This document shows positions 41,880-50,011 of a DNA stretch of 64,000 nucleotides, one piece after another (positions within the stretch are counted from its first letter, which is position 1; the number at the start of each line of letters is the position of its first letter). The DNA is from Oscillospiraceae bacterium (lineage in GTDB: Bacteria > Bacillota > Clostridia > Lachnospirales > Lachnospiraceae): contig JAETOO010000017.1 in assembly GCA_021771715.1 (NCBI GenBank), positions 1 through 64,000 of the forward strand. The letters are read 5' to 3'. Below the pieces are notes generated by a model that worked only from the letters and a program-made list of their open reading frames with translations, ran no database searches and had not been told where the DNA came from. A program made the position numbers and the translations under genes.

Positions 41880-42521
41880 TCAGCAATTTCTTGCACAGTG
41901 TATCGACGGATCATCCACAAACTCCAGCTCGACATCAGGATGTTCGATTCCAGAATGATCTAACATAAGCTGCAAATTGTCCAAAACAGTATTTGCTGTT
42001 TGTACTGATATTGAATATTCCATGCAGGGATTGTCTTTCTTAGCTAAAGCTTTCCTTATTCCCATTTTTTCAAGTGTTGTCATGAATCCTTCTGTATCTT
42101 TTAACGCCAATAAAACACTTTCTAATTGAAGATAGCCGTATATATCTACACGCATTAACAAGTCTGTTCCCCATATTTGTTCGTAATACTCAACAAGAGA
42201 CATAGAATCAGGTACTGGATTGGGAAGTCTCTGCAAAATCTCAGACAACATTGTTTCTAAACGTTGCAGCTCTTTTTTGTACCCCATATGTTTCCAATAA
42301 CCAACCGCAAATTGATTTACCAATATCTCTTCCTTCACTCCGCCGATACTTCTGTTGTAATAATCCAAAAGACAATGCCCATATTCATGAACGATATTGT
42401 ACCAGTGAAAATATAAATCAAACTTGTATTGAATATTATCTTTCCCGAACAACTGTATCAATGCTGCCTTTTGCTCTTCTGTTCCTCTGTCAAATTGCCC
42501 CGAAATGATTCTGTATCCCAT
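41880..42521 (-). CDS. Putative zinc-metallopeptidase-like protein (HExxH), function unknown
   Basis: 213 residues. The segment YNIVHEYGHCLLDYYN (about residue 43) contains an HExxH zinc-binding motif. A possible third ligand lies in the following helix (EEILVNQFAVGYW). The remainder is helical, with no signal peptide. The start was set at the ATG at 42521 behind GGAAGG. It is clearly more AT-rich than its neighbours and interrupts the cobalamin cluster between cobD and the serine hydrolase, so it looks acquired. I do not recognise the family. Confidence 0.65.
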   Translation of the reverse strand: MGYRIISGQFDRGTEEQKAALIQLFGKDNIQYKFDLYFHWYNIVHEYGHCLLDYYNRSIGGVKEEILVNQFAVGYWKHMGYKKELQRLETMLSEILQRLPNPVPDSMSLVEYYEQIWGTDLLMRVDIYGYLQLESVLLALKDTEGFMTTLEKMGIRKALAKKDNPCMEYSISVQTANTVLDNLQLMLDHSGIEHPDVELEFVDDPSIHCARNC

Positions 42522-42616
42522 AATCCGCCTTCCCGGAATGATTCCATATTCCAACTACAACCATACAGCTGACAAACTCCCGTCTTCCGATCTGTACGCC
42601 ACTGTATATCATGGGA

Positions 42617-43702
42617 CTATGGCAGCCTCCTCGATGCGCGCTCCGCCAGCACCGCGAGCAGCGCCTCGTTCTCCTCCTGACTGCGGACGCAGATTCGATA
42701 GTACCCCGCACCTTCGTGCCCGGCTTCCCTTGCAAGCCCTCTGAAATTGCTGCAGTCCCGGATCAGATACCCGCGCTGCACACAGTATTCCTTCAGATCC
42801 GCCGCCCCGATGAACAGCAGATAGTTTGTGCACGATGGAAACACCGTATACCCCAGTGCCTGCATCTGCTCCCGCATCCACTCCCTGTTCCTGGCGGTCT
42901 GTCTGGCCGTCTCTTTTGCATATGTGATTTCCTGGGCCGCGGCCTCGGCGGCCATCTGCGCGGGGAGCGATACGTTCCAGGGCTGCATCAGTCCCTGCAT
43001 CCGCAGCAGCAGGTCGCGGTCACCGCAGATGCCGTAGCCGAACCGGAGGCCGGGCATCGCATACATTTTGGTAAAAGATTTGATGACAAAAAGGCAAAGC
43101 GGCAGATTCCGCTTCATGAGCGCCACGCCGCTTGATGTCCGCGCCGCATCCGCATCCGACAGAAAGTCCAGAAAGCTCTCGTCCAGCACGAGCATACACC
43201 CCGTCTTCGCACACTTCTCTGCGATCGCTTCCAGCACGGAGGTCTCAATCAGCTGACCCGTAGGGTTGTTCGGGTTGCCCAGGATCACCAGATCCGTGTC
43301 CTCTGTAATCTGCCCCGCGAGCTCACTTCCGACCCGGAACTCCTCTTTGGCCTCGAGCATCCAATGATTTATCTCGCAGCCGACCGCCGACAGCGCCTGC
43401 TCGTACTCAAAAAAGCAGGGCTGTGCCAGCAGCGCCCGCCGGGGCCGGAACGCGAACGCCAGAGAAAACATCACCTCGGCCGCACCGTTTCCGCACAAAA
43501 TCATCTCCTCCGGAACACCCTCGCGCACCGCGAGCGTTTTTTTCAGGCTCTGGCATCCCGGCTCCGGGTAGTGTACCGACCGGTCCACCGCCGAGAGCGC
43601 CGCGTCCCGAACCTGCTGCGGCATCCCGCGGAAATTGATATTTGCGGAAAAATCCGCCGTATGTTCATATTGATAGACGTTGCCACCGTGAATATGTATC
43701 AT
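42617..43702 (-). CDS. cobD: Threonine-phosphate decarboxylase-like PLP enzyme (CobD type)
   Basis: 361 residues of the class II aminotransferase fold. HGGNVYQYE and DFSANINFRG at the N terminus are typical of CobD. HYPEPGCQSLKKTLA, GNGAAEVMF, LGNPNNPTGQL, DESFLDF, the PLP lysine in VIKSFTKMYAMPGLRFGYG and the arginine motif YYRICVRSQEEN complete the set. It makes (R)-1-amino-2-propanol phosphate for the nucleotide loop, the substrate of CbiB encoded next. A histidinol-phosphate aminotransferase activity is the main alternative. Confidence 0.88.
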   Translation of the reverse strand: MIHIHGGNVYQYEHTADFSANINFRGMPQQVRDAALSAVDRSVHYPEPGCQSLKKTLAVREGVPEEMILCGNGAAEVMFSLAFAFRPRRALLAQPCFFEYEQALSAVGCEINHWMLEAKEEFRVGSELAGQITEDTDLVILGNPNNPTGQLIETSVLEAIAEKCAKTGCMLVLDESFLDFLSDADAARTSSGVALMKRNLPLCLFVIKSFTKMYAMPGLRFGYGICGDRDLLLRMQGLMQPWNVSLPAQMAAEAAAQEITYAKETARQTARNREWMREQMQALGYTVFPSCTNYLLFIGAADLKEYCVQRGYLIRDCSNFRGLAREAGHEGAGYYRICVRSQEENEALLAVLAERASRRLP

Positions 43703-43807
43703 GTTTCCTCCAGTGCCGCATGAACGCGGCCATTTCTGTAAATTGGGGGGCTGATCTAAGCGGAACAGAACTGTCGCCTACCATCCGGCCGTCTCTCCTG
43801 CCCTCAG

Positions 43808-43975
43808 AGTATTCCGTCTGCTGCCAACACTGACCTCTTCCGTCCTCTGAGTACCTCGATCGCCGCCAACACTGACCCCTTCCGTCCTCTGAGTACCTCG
43901 ATCGCCGCCAACACTAACCCTTTCAGTCCTCAAAGTATTCCTACCGCCGCCAGCACCGCCACCTTCAGCCCTCCG
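43808..43975. repeat. 42-bp tandem repeat: quadruplicated 3' end of cbiB
   Basis: Four units with an exact 42-base period (43808, 43850, 43892 and 43934). The last is the genic tail encoding LKVAVLAAVGIL. The three others are beyond the stop codon and still read GLKGLVLAAIEVL-, RGRKGSVLAAIEVL- and RGRKRSVLAADGIL-like in the same frame. Confidence 0.95.
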
Positions 43976-44931
43976 AACACGAGCAGCGCCAGCACTGCCG
44001 CCACGTACATCATCCGGTTGATTCTGCCGATGTCCTCGATCTCAATCTGGCGCAGGTCATCCCCGATGAACGGTTTTTTGTGCAGCTCGCCGAAATACCA
44101 CGCATCCCCCGCGAGCTGTACGTGCAGCGCTCCCGCGGCAACCGCCTCTGTCTGCGCGGAATTGGGGCTTGCATGCTTGTAGCGGTCCCTCTTGAAAATC
44201 TTCCAAGCGCCTCTGGCGTCCTGCCCGCACACCGCCGCCGCAGCGATCAGGAACAAGGCCGCCAGCCGCGCCGGAAGATAGTTCGCCACATCGTCGAGAT
44301 GAGCCGGAAACCAGCCGAAATTCCGGTATTTCTCATTTTTATAGCCCAGCATCGAATCCATCGTGTTGATGCTCTTGTAGAAAAATCCGGCCGCACCGCC
44401 TCCGAGGATCAGGAACAGCAGAGGAGCCGCCACCCCGTCCGAGTAATTTTCGGCGACCGTCTCCACCGCAGCCTTGATCACGCCCTTCTCAGAAAGCTTC
44501 TGCGTATCACGCCCGACAATGCGCGCGACCGCCTTTCTCCCCGCCTGCAGGCGCTCCTCGGCGGAACCTCCGGTCTGCAGTGCAAGGCCGACATTCATGC
44601 TCTCTTTTTTCAGCGTCTTCGCCGCGAGCACAAAAAAGCAGAGCACCGCCTCCACCGCAACGCCGAGCCAGAACGCAACGCGATAGGACAACACAAGGAG
44701 CAGCACCGGGCCCCCGGTCGACACCAGCACGACCAGAAGCGCGCAGACGGCGCCAGCCAACCGCTCCCCCTTTTCCGTCTTTGGAAACAGCCTCCGCGTC
44801 TGTTTTTCCATCCACGCGATCAGATAGCCGATCAGGCAGATCGGGTGATACGCGCTGTTCGGGTCGCCGAACATCAGATCCAGCACAAAGCCGGCCGCGA
44901 CCGCCAGTAAAGATCCCATCCAGTAGCTCAT
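43930..44931 (-). CDS. cbiB: Adenosylcobinamide-phosphate synthase
   Basis: A 333-residue inner-membrane protein that attaches aminopropanol phosphate to adenosylcobyric acid. The N-terminal GFVLDLMFGDPNSAYHPI, KAAVETVAENYSDGVAAPL (about 156), SINTMDSMLGYKNEKY (about 193) and SPNSAQTEAVAAGALHVQL (about 260) are family signatures. About four hydrophobic spans are seen. The ATG at 44931 overlaps the stop of the upstream gene (ATGA), so the two are coupled. The C-terminal coding end is the founder of a tandem repeat. Confidence 0.95.
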   Translation of the reverse strand: MSYWMGSLLAVAAGFVLDLMFGDPNSAYHPICLIGYLIAWMEKQTRRLFPKTEKGERLAGAVCALLVVLVSTGGPVLLLVLSYRVAFWLGVAVEAVLCFFVLAAKTLKKESMNVGLALQTGGSAEERLQAGRKAVARIVGRDTQKLSEKGVIKAAVETVAENYSDGVAAPLLFLILGGGAAGFFYKSINTMDSMLGYKNEKYRNFGWFPAHLDDVANYLPARLAALFLIAAAAVCGQDARGAWKIFKRDRYKHASPNSAQTEAVAAGALHVQLAGDAWYFGELHKKPFIGDDLRQIEIEDIGRINRMMYVAAVLALLVFGGLKVAVLAAVGIL

Positions 44932-45617
44932 TTTTTCAAAAACTCCTCCAATTCTATCCTCGTGCGCTTCACGAGCGCATGATCCCGCCCCGACGCATTG
45001 ATCCCGATCACCACGCCGTCTTTTTGTATGACCGACGGGAAATAGAAATCGCACTCCTCTTTTTCACTTGAGACATTCACCGGGATGCCCCGCTTCCTGC
45101 ACGCGCAGGCAATCTGCCTGTTCAGCGCGCGGTCATCCGTAGCGGCCAGCACAAGCGCTTTCCCGTCAAAGAGCTCCGGCCCGAAACGGAAGACCTCTTC
45201 TTTTCCGTCCTCCGAAGCCGACAGCTCGCCATCTCTCTGACTTATGTCCAAAAGGGAATCCTTCTTCTCTTCCCGACCCGCGTTCCAAAAAGAACCCTTC
45301 TTTCCTTTCTGGTCTTCATCCAAAAAGCGAACACTTTCCTCTCTCTGAACCATGCCAGAAAAGGCAGACTTCTTCTCTTGCTGATCTGCATTCAAAAAAG
45401 AATTGTCCACAGCAGGATGGCATGCAACTTCTCCTCTCAGAACCGTGATCGGATATTGCGCGGCCAATGCCTGAATCTCTTCGGAAATTTCCGGTGCGAC
45501 GACTGTGATATGCCCGGCGAAGCCGCAGAGCGTCCGCACGCGCCTCGACGCGATCACACCTGCCCCCACCACCAGGATATCCTTCTCGGACAGATCAATA
45601 AACAATGGAAAATACAT
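44928..45617 (-). CDS. Precorrin-2 dehydrogenase (SirC/CysG N-terminal type)
   Basis: A 229-residue NAD-dependent enzyme oxidising precorrin-2 to sirohydrochlorin. YFPLFIDLSEKDILVVGAGVIASRRV at the N terminus is the Rossmann entry (shown for position). ALVLAATDDRALNRQIACACRKRGIPVNV and DFYFPSVIQKDGVVIGINASGRDHALVKR follow. An insert of about 65 residues (about 68-134) splits the NAD domain. It consists of degenerate 12-residue units (SFLNADQQEKK, GSFWNAGREEKK, DSLLDISQRDGE). The ATG at 45617 follows GAGAGGAG. Confidence 0.88.
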   Translation of the reverse strand: MYFPLFIDLSEKDILVVGAGVIASRRVRTLCGFAGHITVVAPEISEEIQALAAQYPITVLRGEVACHPAVDNSFLNADQQEKKSAFSGMVQREESVRFLDEDQKGKKGSFWNAGREEKKDSLLDISQRDGELSASEDGKEEVFRFGPELFDGKALVLAATDDRALNRQIACACRKRGIPVNVSSEKEECDFYFPSVIQKDGVVIGINASGRDHALVKRTRIELEEFLKK

Positions 45618-45668
45618 ACGACAGCTCCTCTCTGCAAAACAGATCTCACCGGCCGACAAAGATCTGCC

Positions 45669-46397
45669 TCATTCCTCCGCCAGAAGGAACCGGCTCAGGA
45701 AATCCTCTGTGAGACATTCTCGATAGGAATGAATCACCTCATACCGCCGCCCTCTCGTGCCTGGCAGTGTGTTCTCCGCCCCCTCCGGCACATAGAGCAG
45801 CGCGCGCATCCCGACGCCAAGCGCTCCCTCCACGTCATTTTTCAGGCTGTCGCCGACAAAGAGGCACTCCTGCGGCTCTACGCCGCTCTTCTCGAGACAG
45901 AGCCGGAAAAAACGTGGCTCGGGCTTCTCACAGCCGACCTCCTCGCTCGTCACCATCCAGTCAACAAACGGCGCCACCCCGAGATGCTCCAGCTTCCTGT
46001 ACTGGATATAGGACGTCATGTTGGAGCCGACACCGATCCGGATCCCCTGCCGATGCAGCTCCTGCAGCCATTCCACGAGCCCCTCACTCCTCCTCATCGC
46101 GCCGATCAGAGTATCCCAGTAAATGTGATACATCGTCCGGGCATGCGGAAACGGCGGCTGCCGCAGCTGTTCCAGGATATACTGAAAGCGGATCAGGCGG
46201 TTGTGGATCGCGGCACTGACGCTGCCGATCCGCTCAGCCATCAGACGGTTCGCCTCGCCAAACACGCGCCGAAACGTCTCCCCGTCAATCGCAAACTGCT
46301 CCTCACAATAATTCTGGAGAGCGGCCATCGCTATCCGGTTGCCCGTCTCATAGTCGTACATCGTTCCGTCAATATCAAATATCACCGTTTTTATCAT
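45669..46397 (-). CDS. HAD family hydrolase (phosphatase)
   Basis: 242 residues. The HAD motifs are VIFDIDGTMYDYE at the N terminus (nucleophile and acid aspartates), VGSNMT near 116, KPEPRFF near 151 with the catalytic lysine, and FVGDSLKNDVEGA near 174. The cap domain is helical (subclass I). The substrate is unknown; within the cluster it could act on a pathway phosphate, but HAD enzymes are often unspecific. The ATG at 46397 follows GGAGAACC. Confidence 0.85.
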   Translation of the reverse strand: MIKTVIFDIDGTMYDYETGNRIAMAALQNYCEEQFAIDGETFRRVFGEANRLMAERIGSVSAAIHNRLIRFQYILEQLRQPPFPHARTMYHIYWDTLIGAMRRSEGLVEWLQELHRQGIRIGVGSNMTSYIQYRKLEHLGVAPFVDWMVTSEEVGCEKPEPRFFRLCLEKSGVEPQECLFVGDSLKNDVEGALGVGMRALLYVPEGAENTLPGTRGRRYEVIHSYRECLTEDFLSRFLLAEE

Positions 46398-46447
46398 CTT
46401 CGCGGTTCTCCTGCCTCTCCTCAAACTCCCGCAGGCGTACCAAAAGT

Positions 46448-46480
46448 TACAGTTCAGCCGGTACGCCATGCAAGCCGCAG
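46448..46480. repeat. Remnant of the dispersed intergenic element (copy 4)
   Basis: The start of the element (TTACAGTTCAGCC, identical to copy 3) is joined directly to the inverted form of its other end (ACGCCATGCAAGCCGCAG). The middle is missing. Like the other copies it lies just 3' of a minus-strand gene (stop at 46527). Confidence 0.6.
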
Positions 46481-46526
46481 TTATGCATCGATATGAAACG
46501 CTTACAAATCAGGGACTCCACTGCAC

Positions 46527-47015
46527 TCAGGATTTATGACAAGTCTCCTTCAGCACCATCCCGACGCCGCAGATCACCCGGACAACCTCCTCTGACCTCG
46601 CTGCCAGACACGTGCAGATCCTCCCGACCGTCTCGCGATACTCCCGATCCGCCGGATCCATCGGCACAATACCGCAGCCGAGCTCATTTGTCACGACAAC
46701 CATCTCCGGATTCTCCCGGAACAGCATCCGGGCAAACGCTTCCGCCCGCGCATCGACCGAAAGCTCCCAGCCTTCCGAATCTCCCTGCGGGAATGCTTCC
46801 CCGTCCGCCTTCCTTTTATTCGGCTCGTCCTCAAACGCATCGCGCTCCTGCTCCAGCCACCTCCGCACATACTCGTGAAACGCATAAATTCCACGGCACG
46901 TTTTTATTTCCGAGAGCGCACAGCTCCGTCCGTCGATCCAGCCGTCCCGGACTCCATAGCGCTCCTCTGCATACGCAAGCTTCCCCTGGAAAGCTCCTCC
47001 TGTCACTAACTTCAT
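46527..47015 (-). CDS. Cobinamide kinase-like protein (short CobU paralogue)
   Basis: 162 residues of the CobU fold. The P-loop is variant (VTGGAFQGKLAYAEE), followed by GWIDGRSC and GIYAFHEYVRRWLEQE. VVVTNELGCGIVPMDPADREYRETVGR is the second CobU signature (shown in part: NELGCGIVPMDPADR). CobU phosphorylates adenosylcobinamide and transfers GMP. The histidine used for GMP transfer is not obvious, so it may be a kinase only. The ATG follows GTGGAGAAGC. A second, longer CobU lies upstream, past cobS. Confidence 0.85.
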   Translation of the reverse strand: MKLVTGGAFQGKLAYAEERYGVRDGWIDGRSCALSEIKTCRGIYAFHEYVRRWLEQERDAFEDEPNKRKADGEAFPQGDSEGWELSVDARAEAFARMLFRENPEMVVVTNELGCGIVPMDPADREYRETVGRICTCLAARSEEVVRVICGVGMVLKETCHKS

Positions 47016-47199
47016 CCCGCTTCTCCACTGTCATCTCTGCTCATCTCAACCAGCCCTGCTCATTGCAGTCCTCTCTGTTTCTCTCATCCACCCGTATCGA
47101 ACCATCCTATGCAATAGTTCCGTCTGTTTTCCCGACAGCGCGGTTTCCAAATGCCCAGTTTCCCGTACATCGCAAACGAAATCACTGGCTAAATCTGTC

Positions 47200-47982
47200 C
47201 TAACCGACCAGCCGCTCAAAGACTGTCCCCGCGGCCACCATGCAAAGCGGCATGACCAGCTCACACCAGGACAGGAACCAGCCCGCCAGGTCTCCGTTGA
47301 TTCCGCCGAAATTTTTCATCGCCATCCGGTAATAGTACGCGAACATCACGAGCGCCCCTAAGAGTACGGCAATCCCGTAGAGCGGCTTGAGCCACACCAT
47401 CACGGCAGCCGCCGCCGCCAGATAGCAGACCAGCGTGATCTGAATCCGCTTTGTCTCAGCCTTTTTCGCAAAGTTCGCGACAGTACCCTCTTTTTTCATC
47501 TTTGGAAAGGACACCACCGACAGGCCGCTCAGAGAGCGGGACACGACAAACATGCAGCCGTAGACCGGCACCATATCCGCGCGGACACTGTCCGTCACCC
47601 CGTAGAGGAGGAAGAAATAGACCGCGCAGGTGAGAATCGCAAATGCCCCGGCATGGGAATCCTTCAGGATCTCGATCCTGCGCTCCATCGGCCGCCATGA
47701 GCTCAGGGCATCCGCAGTATCCAGCATCCCGTCCAGATGAATCCCGCCCGTGACAACCACCGGGAGCAGCATCAGCACAGTCACCCGAAGCGGCGTGCCA
47801 AGGCCCAGCCAGAGTGCCAGCCGCTGCCAGAGCACACACAGCAGACCGATCACCGCGCCGACCCACGGAAAAAAGCACATGACATATCTCATATTTTCAT
47901 CCGTCCAGTCACACCGCGGCATCGGAATCCGCGAGTACATGGAAAACGCAATCCCCATGCCGTTTGCCAGTCTCTTCATCAT
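47200..47982 (-). CDS. cobS: Adenosylcobinamide-GDP ribazoletransferase
   Basis: A 260-residue integral membrane enzyme that joins alpha-ribazole to adenosylcobinamide-GDP. The metal-binding signature TGGIHLDGMLDTADAL (about residue 79) and ILKDSHAGAFA (about 105) are diagnostic. At least five hydrophobic spans are visible. The ATG pair at 47982/47979 lies about 10 bases from a GAGAGG site. Its first 74 bases overlap the end of the upstream cobU frame. The 180-base gap to the next gene holds nothing recognisable. Confidence 0.95.
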   Translation of the reverse strand: MMKRLANGMGIAFSMYSRIPMPRCDWTDENMRYVMCFFPWVGAVIGLLCVLWQRLALWLGLGTPLRVTVLMLLPVVVTGGIHLDGMLDTADALSSWRPMERRIEILKDSHAGAFAILTCAVYFFLLYGVTDSVRADMVPVYGCMFVVSRSLSGLSVVSFPKMKKEGTVANFAKKAETKRIQITLVCYLAAAAAVMVWLKPLYGIAVLLGALVMFAYYYRMAMKNFGGINGDLAGWFLSWCELVMPLCMVAAGTVFERLVG

Positions 47983-48721
47983 CGTTCCATTCCTCTCTCC
48001 TGTTCTCTATCCGGCTGCGGCCGTCCTGGCTCTGACCGGAATGCGGTACACGATCCTCGACATCTTTAATCCTGACCGGAATCCCGTACACGACCTCTGT
48101 CACCCGGTCTGCTTCCCGCGCAATCTCCTGATTGATCTCCCCGAGATACGCCATATACTGCATCGTGGACGCATCGTACGTGATCCCGTCGGAAAAAATC
48201 TCATTTGTCACGATGACCAGGTGCTCCGCCTGGCGATGCAGACTTTGGATGCCGTCTACGACCGCGCGGACAGTTCCCTCTCCCGCGCCGGACGGATCAT
48301 ACATCTCATTCGCAGTCAGATTGGAGACACATTCCAGCAGCACGACGCTCCTCTCCGGGATTCGCAGCCGGGACAGTCCCGTATAGCACTCGATCGTCTC
48401 AAACTGCTTTTCCTGCCGCATCCTCCGATGGCGCGCCACACGGCGCGCGCCCTCCTCCCCGTACGGAATCATCGTCGCAATGTAGATGCGGCGAAGAACT
48501 TTTTCATGCCCAACATCTTCCGCACGCTCCTGCACGGGCTCCTCTGCACAAGCCGTTCTTCCGTCACGCTCCTGCGCGGGCCGCTCCGCATACGCCGCTC
48601 TTCCGTCACGCTCCTGCATGGGCTGCTCCGCATACGCCGATTTGCCGCTATACTCCTGCACGAGCTGCTCCGCATACGCCGATTTGCCGCTCCCGCTTCC
48701 GCCCGTGACTACGTGCATCAT
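47909..48721 (-). CDS. cobU: Bifunctional adenosylcobinamide kinase/guanylyltransferase with repeat-expanded P-loop helix
   Basis: 270 residues, longer than the usual 175-190. The P-loop VTGGSGSGKSAYAEQ (residues about 5-19) is followed by three extra 14-residue copies of the helix after it (GKSAYAEQPMQERD, GRAAYAERPAQERD, GRTACAEEPVQERA). The rest is standard: IYIATMIPYGEEGARRVARHR, VVLLECVSNLTANEM and VIVTNEIFSDGI. After VVYGIPVRIK the frame continues about 50 residues as an unrelated tail, overlapping cobS by 74 bases; the original stop seems lost. The ATG follows GGAGG and overlaps the hemL stop. Confidence 0.9.
   Translation of the reverse strand: MMHVVTGGSGSGKSAYAEQLVQEYSGKSAYAEQPMQERDGRAAYAERPAQERDGRTACAEEPVQERAEDVGHEKVLRRIYIATMIPYGEEGARRVARHRRMRQEKQFETIECYTGLSRLRIPERSVVLLECVSNLTANEMYDPSGAGEGTVRAVVDGIQSLHRQAEHLVIVTNEIFSDGITYDASTMQYMAYLGEINQEIAREADRVTEVVYGIPVRIKDVEDRVPHSGQSQDGRSRIENRREEWNDDEETGKRHGDCVFHVLADSDAAV
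48525..48695. repeat. 42-bp tandem repeats in the cobU P-loop region
   Basis: Four units of 14 codons. The first carries the genuine Walker A lysine and serine, and the others are degenerate copies. The period and the position right after the nucleotide-binding loop are clear at both DNA and protein level. Confidence 0.92.
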
Positions 48722-49992
48722 GCGAAGTATTCCTCCGCCGCACGCACGACAGCCTGCAGCTCCTCCTTCGTGTGCGCCGCCGAGAGGAACATCGCCTCAA
48801 ACTGCGACGGCCCGAAGTAAAAGCCTTTGCCGAGCATATATTTGAACCAGTCCGCAAACGCCTTTGTATCGGAGGTCTTCGCAGACGCGTAATCTACAAC
48901 CGCTTCCTTTGTAAAGTACAGACAGCCAAGCGACGCGATGTGGTTCATGTGGTAGCCCTGCGCAAGCTTGCCGGTCACGCGCGCAAGCTCCCCGTAGAAC
49001 CAGTCTGCCTTTTCGTTCAACTCCGCATAAATTTCCGGATGATTCTTCAGAATTGTGAGCTGCGCGATCCCGGCCTGCATCGCGACCGGATTGCCGCTCA
49101 AGGTCCCGGCCTGGTAGACCGGCCCGACCGGCGCCACCTTCGACATGATCTCGCGCTTTCCGCCGTACGCGCCGACCGGCATGCCTGCCCCGATGATCTT
49201 TCCGTACGTCACCAGATCCGCGTCGACTCCGAAATAGCCCTGCGCACCCTCAAATCCGAGCCGGAAACCCGTGATGACTTCGTCAAAGATCAGCACTGCG
49301 CCGTATTTGGTGCACAGGCTGCGAAGCCCCTCCAAAAAGCCCGGCGCGGGCGGCACGACTCCCATGTTCGCGGCGACCGGCTCCACGATCACTGCCGCGA
49401 TCTCCTCCGGGAACTGCGAAAACAGCGCTTCCACCGAGGCCAGATCGTTGTAGACAGCGGACAGCGTGTCCTTCGTACAGCCCGCAGGAACGCCTGCGCT
49501 GTCCGGAATCCCGGCCGTCATGACGCCGGAGCCCGCCTGCACCAGCAGCGCGTCCGAATGTCCGTGGTAGCAGCCCATGAACTTGACGATCTTATCCCGC
49601 CCCGTATAGCCCCTGGCGGTGCGGATCGCACTCATCACGGCCTCCGTGCCGGAATTGACCATCCGCACCAGCTCGATGTTCCGAACGGACGAGCAGATCA
49701 GCTCCGCCATCTCTACCTCACACTCCGTCTCCGCGCCGTAGCTCAGTCCCTTCTCACACGCGCGGATCACGGCCTCCCGCACCGCCGGGTGATTGTGTCC
49801 GAGGATCATCGGCCCCCATGAACTGATGAAATCCAGATACTTTTTTCCGTCCGCATCGGTCATATGTGAGCCGTCCGCAGACGCGATAAAACGCGGTGTC
49901 TCCCCCACCGAACCGAATGCGCGCACCGGGCTGTTCACACCGCCCGGGATTACCCTGCATGCTTTTTCAAATAATTCTTCTGATCTCGTCAT
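48718..49992 (-). CDS. hemL: Glutamate-1-semialdehyde 2,1-aminomutase
   Basis: A 424-residue PLP enzyme giving 5-aminolevulinate, the tetrapyrrole precursor. IPGGVNSPVRAF at the N terminus, VNSGTEAVMSAIRTARGYTGR, FDEVITGFR and the PLP lysine in YGKIIGAGMPVGAYGG are diagnostic. The length is standard. Together with HemA it forms the C5 pathway. The stop overlaps the start of cobU. Confidence 0.97.
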   Translation of the reverse strand: MTRSEELFEKACRVIPGGVNSPVRAFGSVGETPRFIASADGSHMTDADGKKYLDFISSWGPMILGHNHPAVREAVIRACEKGLSYGAETECEVEMAELICSSVRNIELVRMVNSGTEAVMSAIRTARGYTGRDKIVKFMGCYHGHSDALLVQAGSGVMTAGIPDSAGVPAGCTKDTLSAVYNDLASVEALFSQFPEEIAAVIVEPVAANMGVVPPAPGFLEGLRSLCTKYGAVLIFDEVITGFRLGFEGAQGYFGVDADLVTYGKIIGAGMPVGAYGGKREIMSKVAPVGPVYQAGTLSGNPVAMQAGIAQLTILKNHPEIYAELNEKADWFYGELARVTGKLAQGYHMNHIASLGCLYFTKEAVVDYASAKTSDTKAFADWFKYMLGKGFYFGPSQFEAMFLSAAHTKEELQAVVRAAEEYFA

Positions 49993-50011
49993 TGCTGTTC
50001 CTCCATTTTAC

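Noticed and set aside
45740-46219. Plus-strand open frames opposite the HAD and cobalamin genes
   Set aside because: High G+C content keeps opposite frames open; they are proline/arginine-rich and lack ribosome-binding sites and domains.
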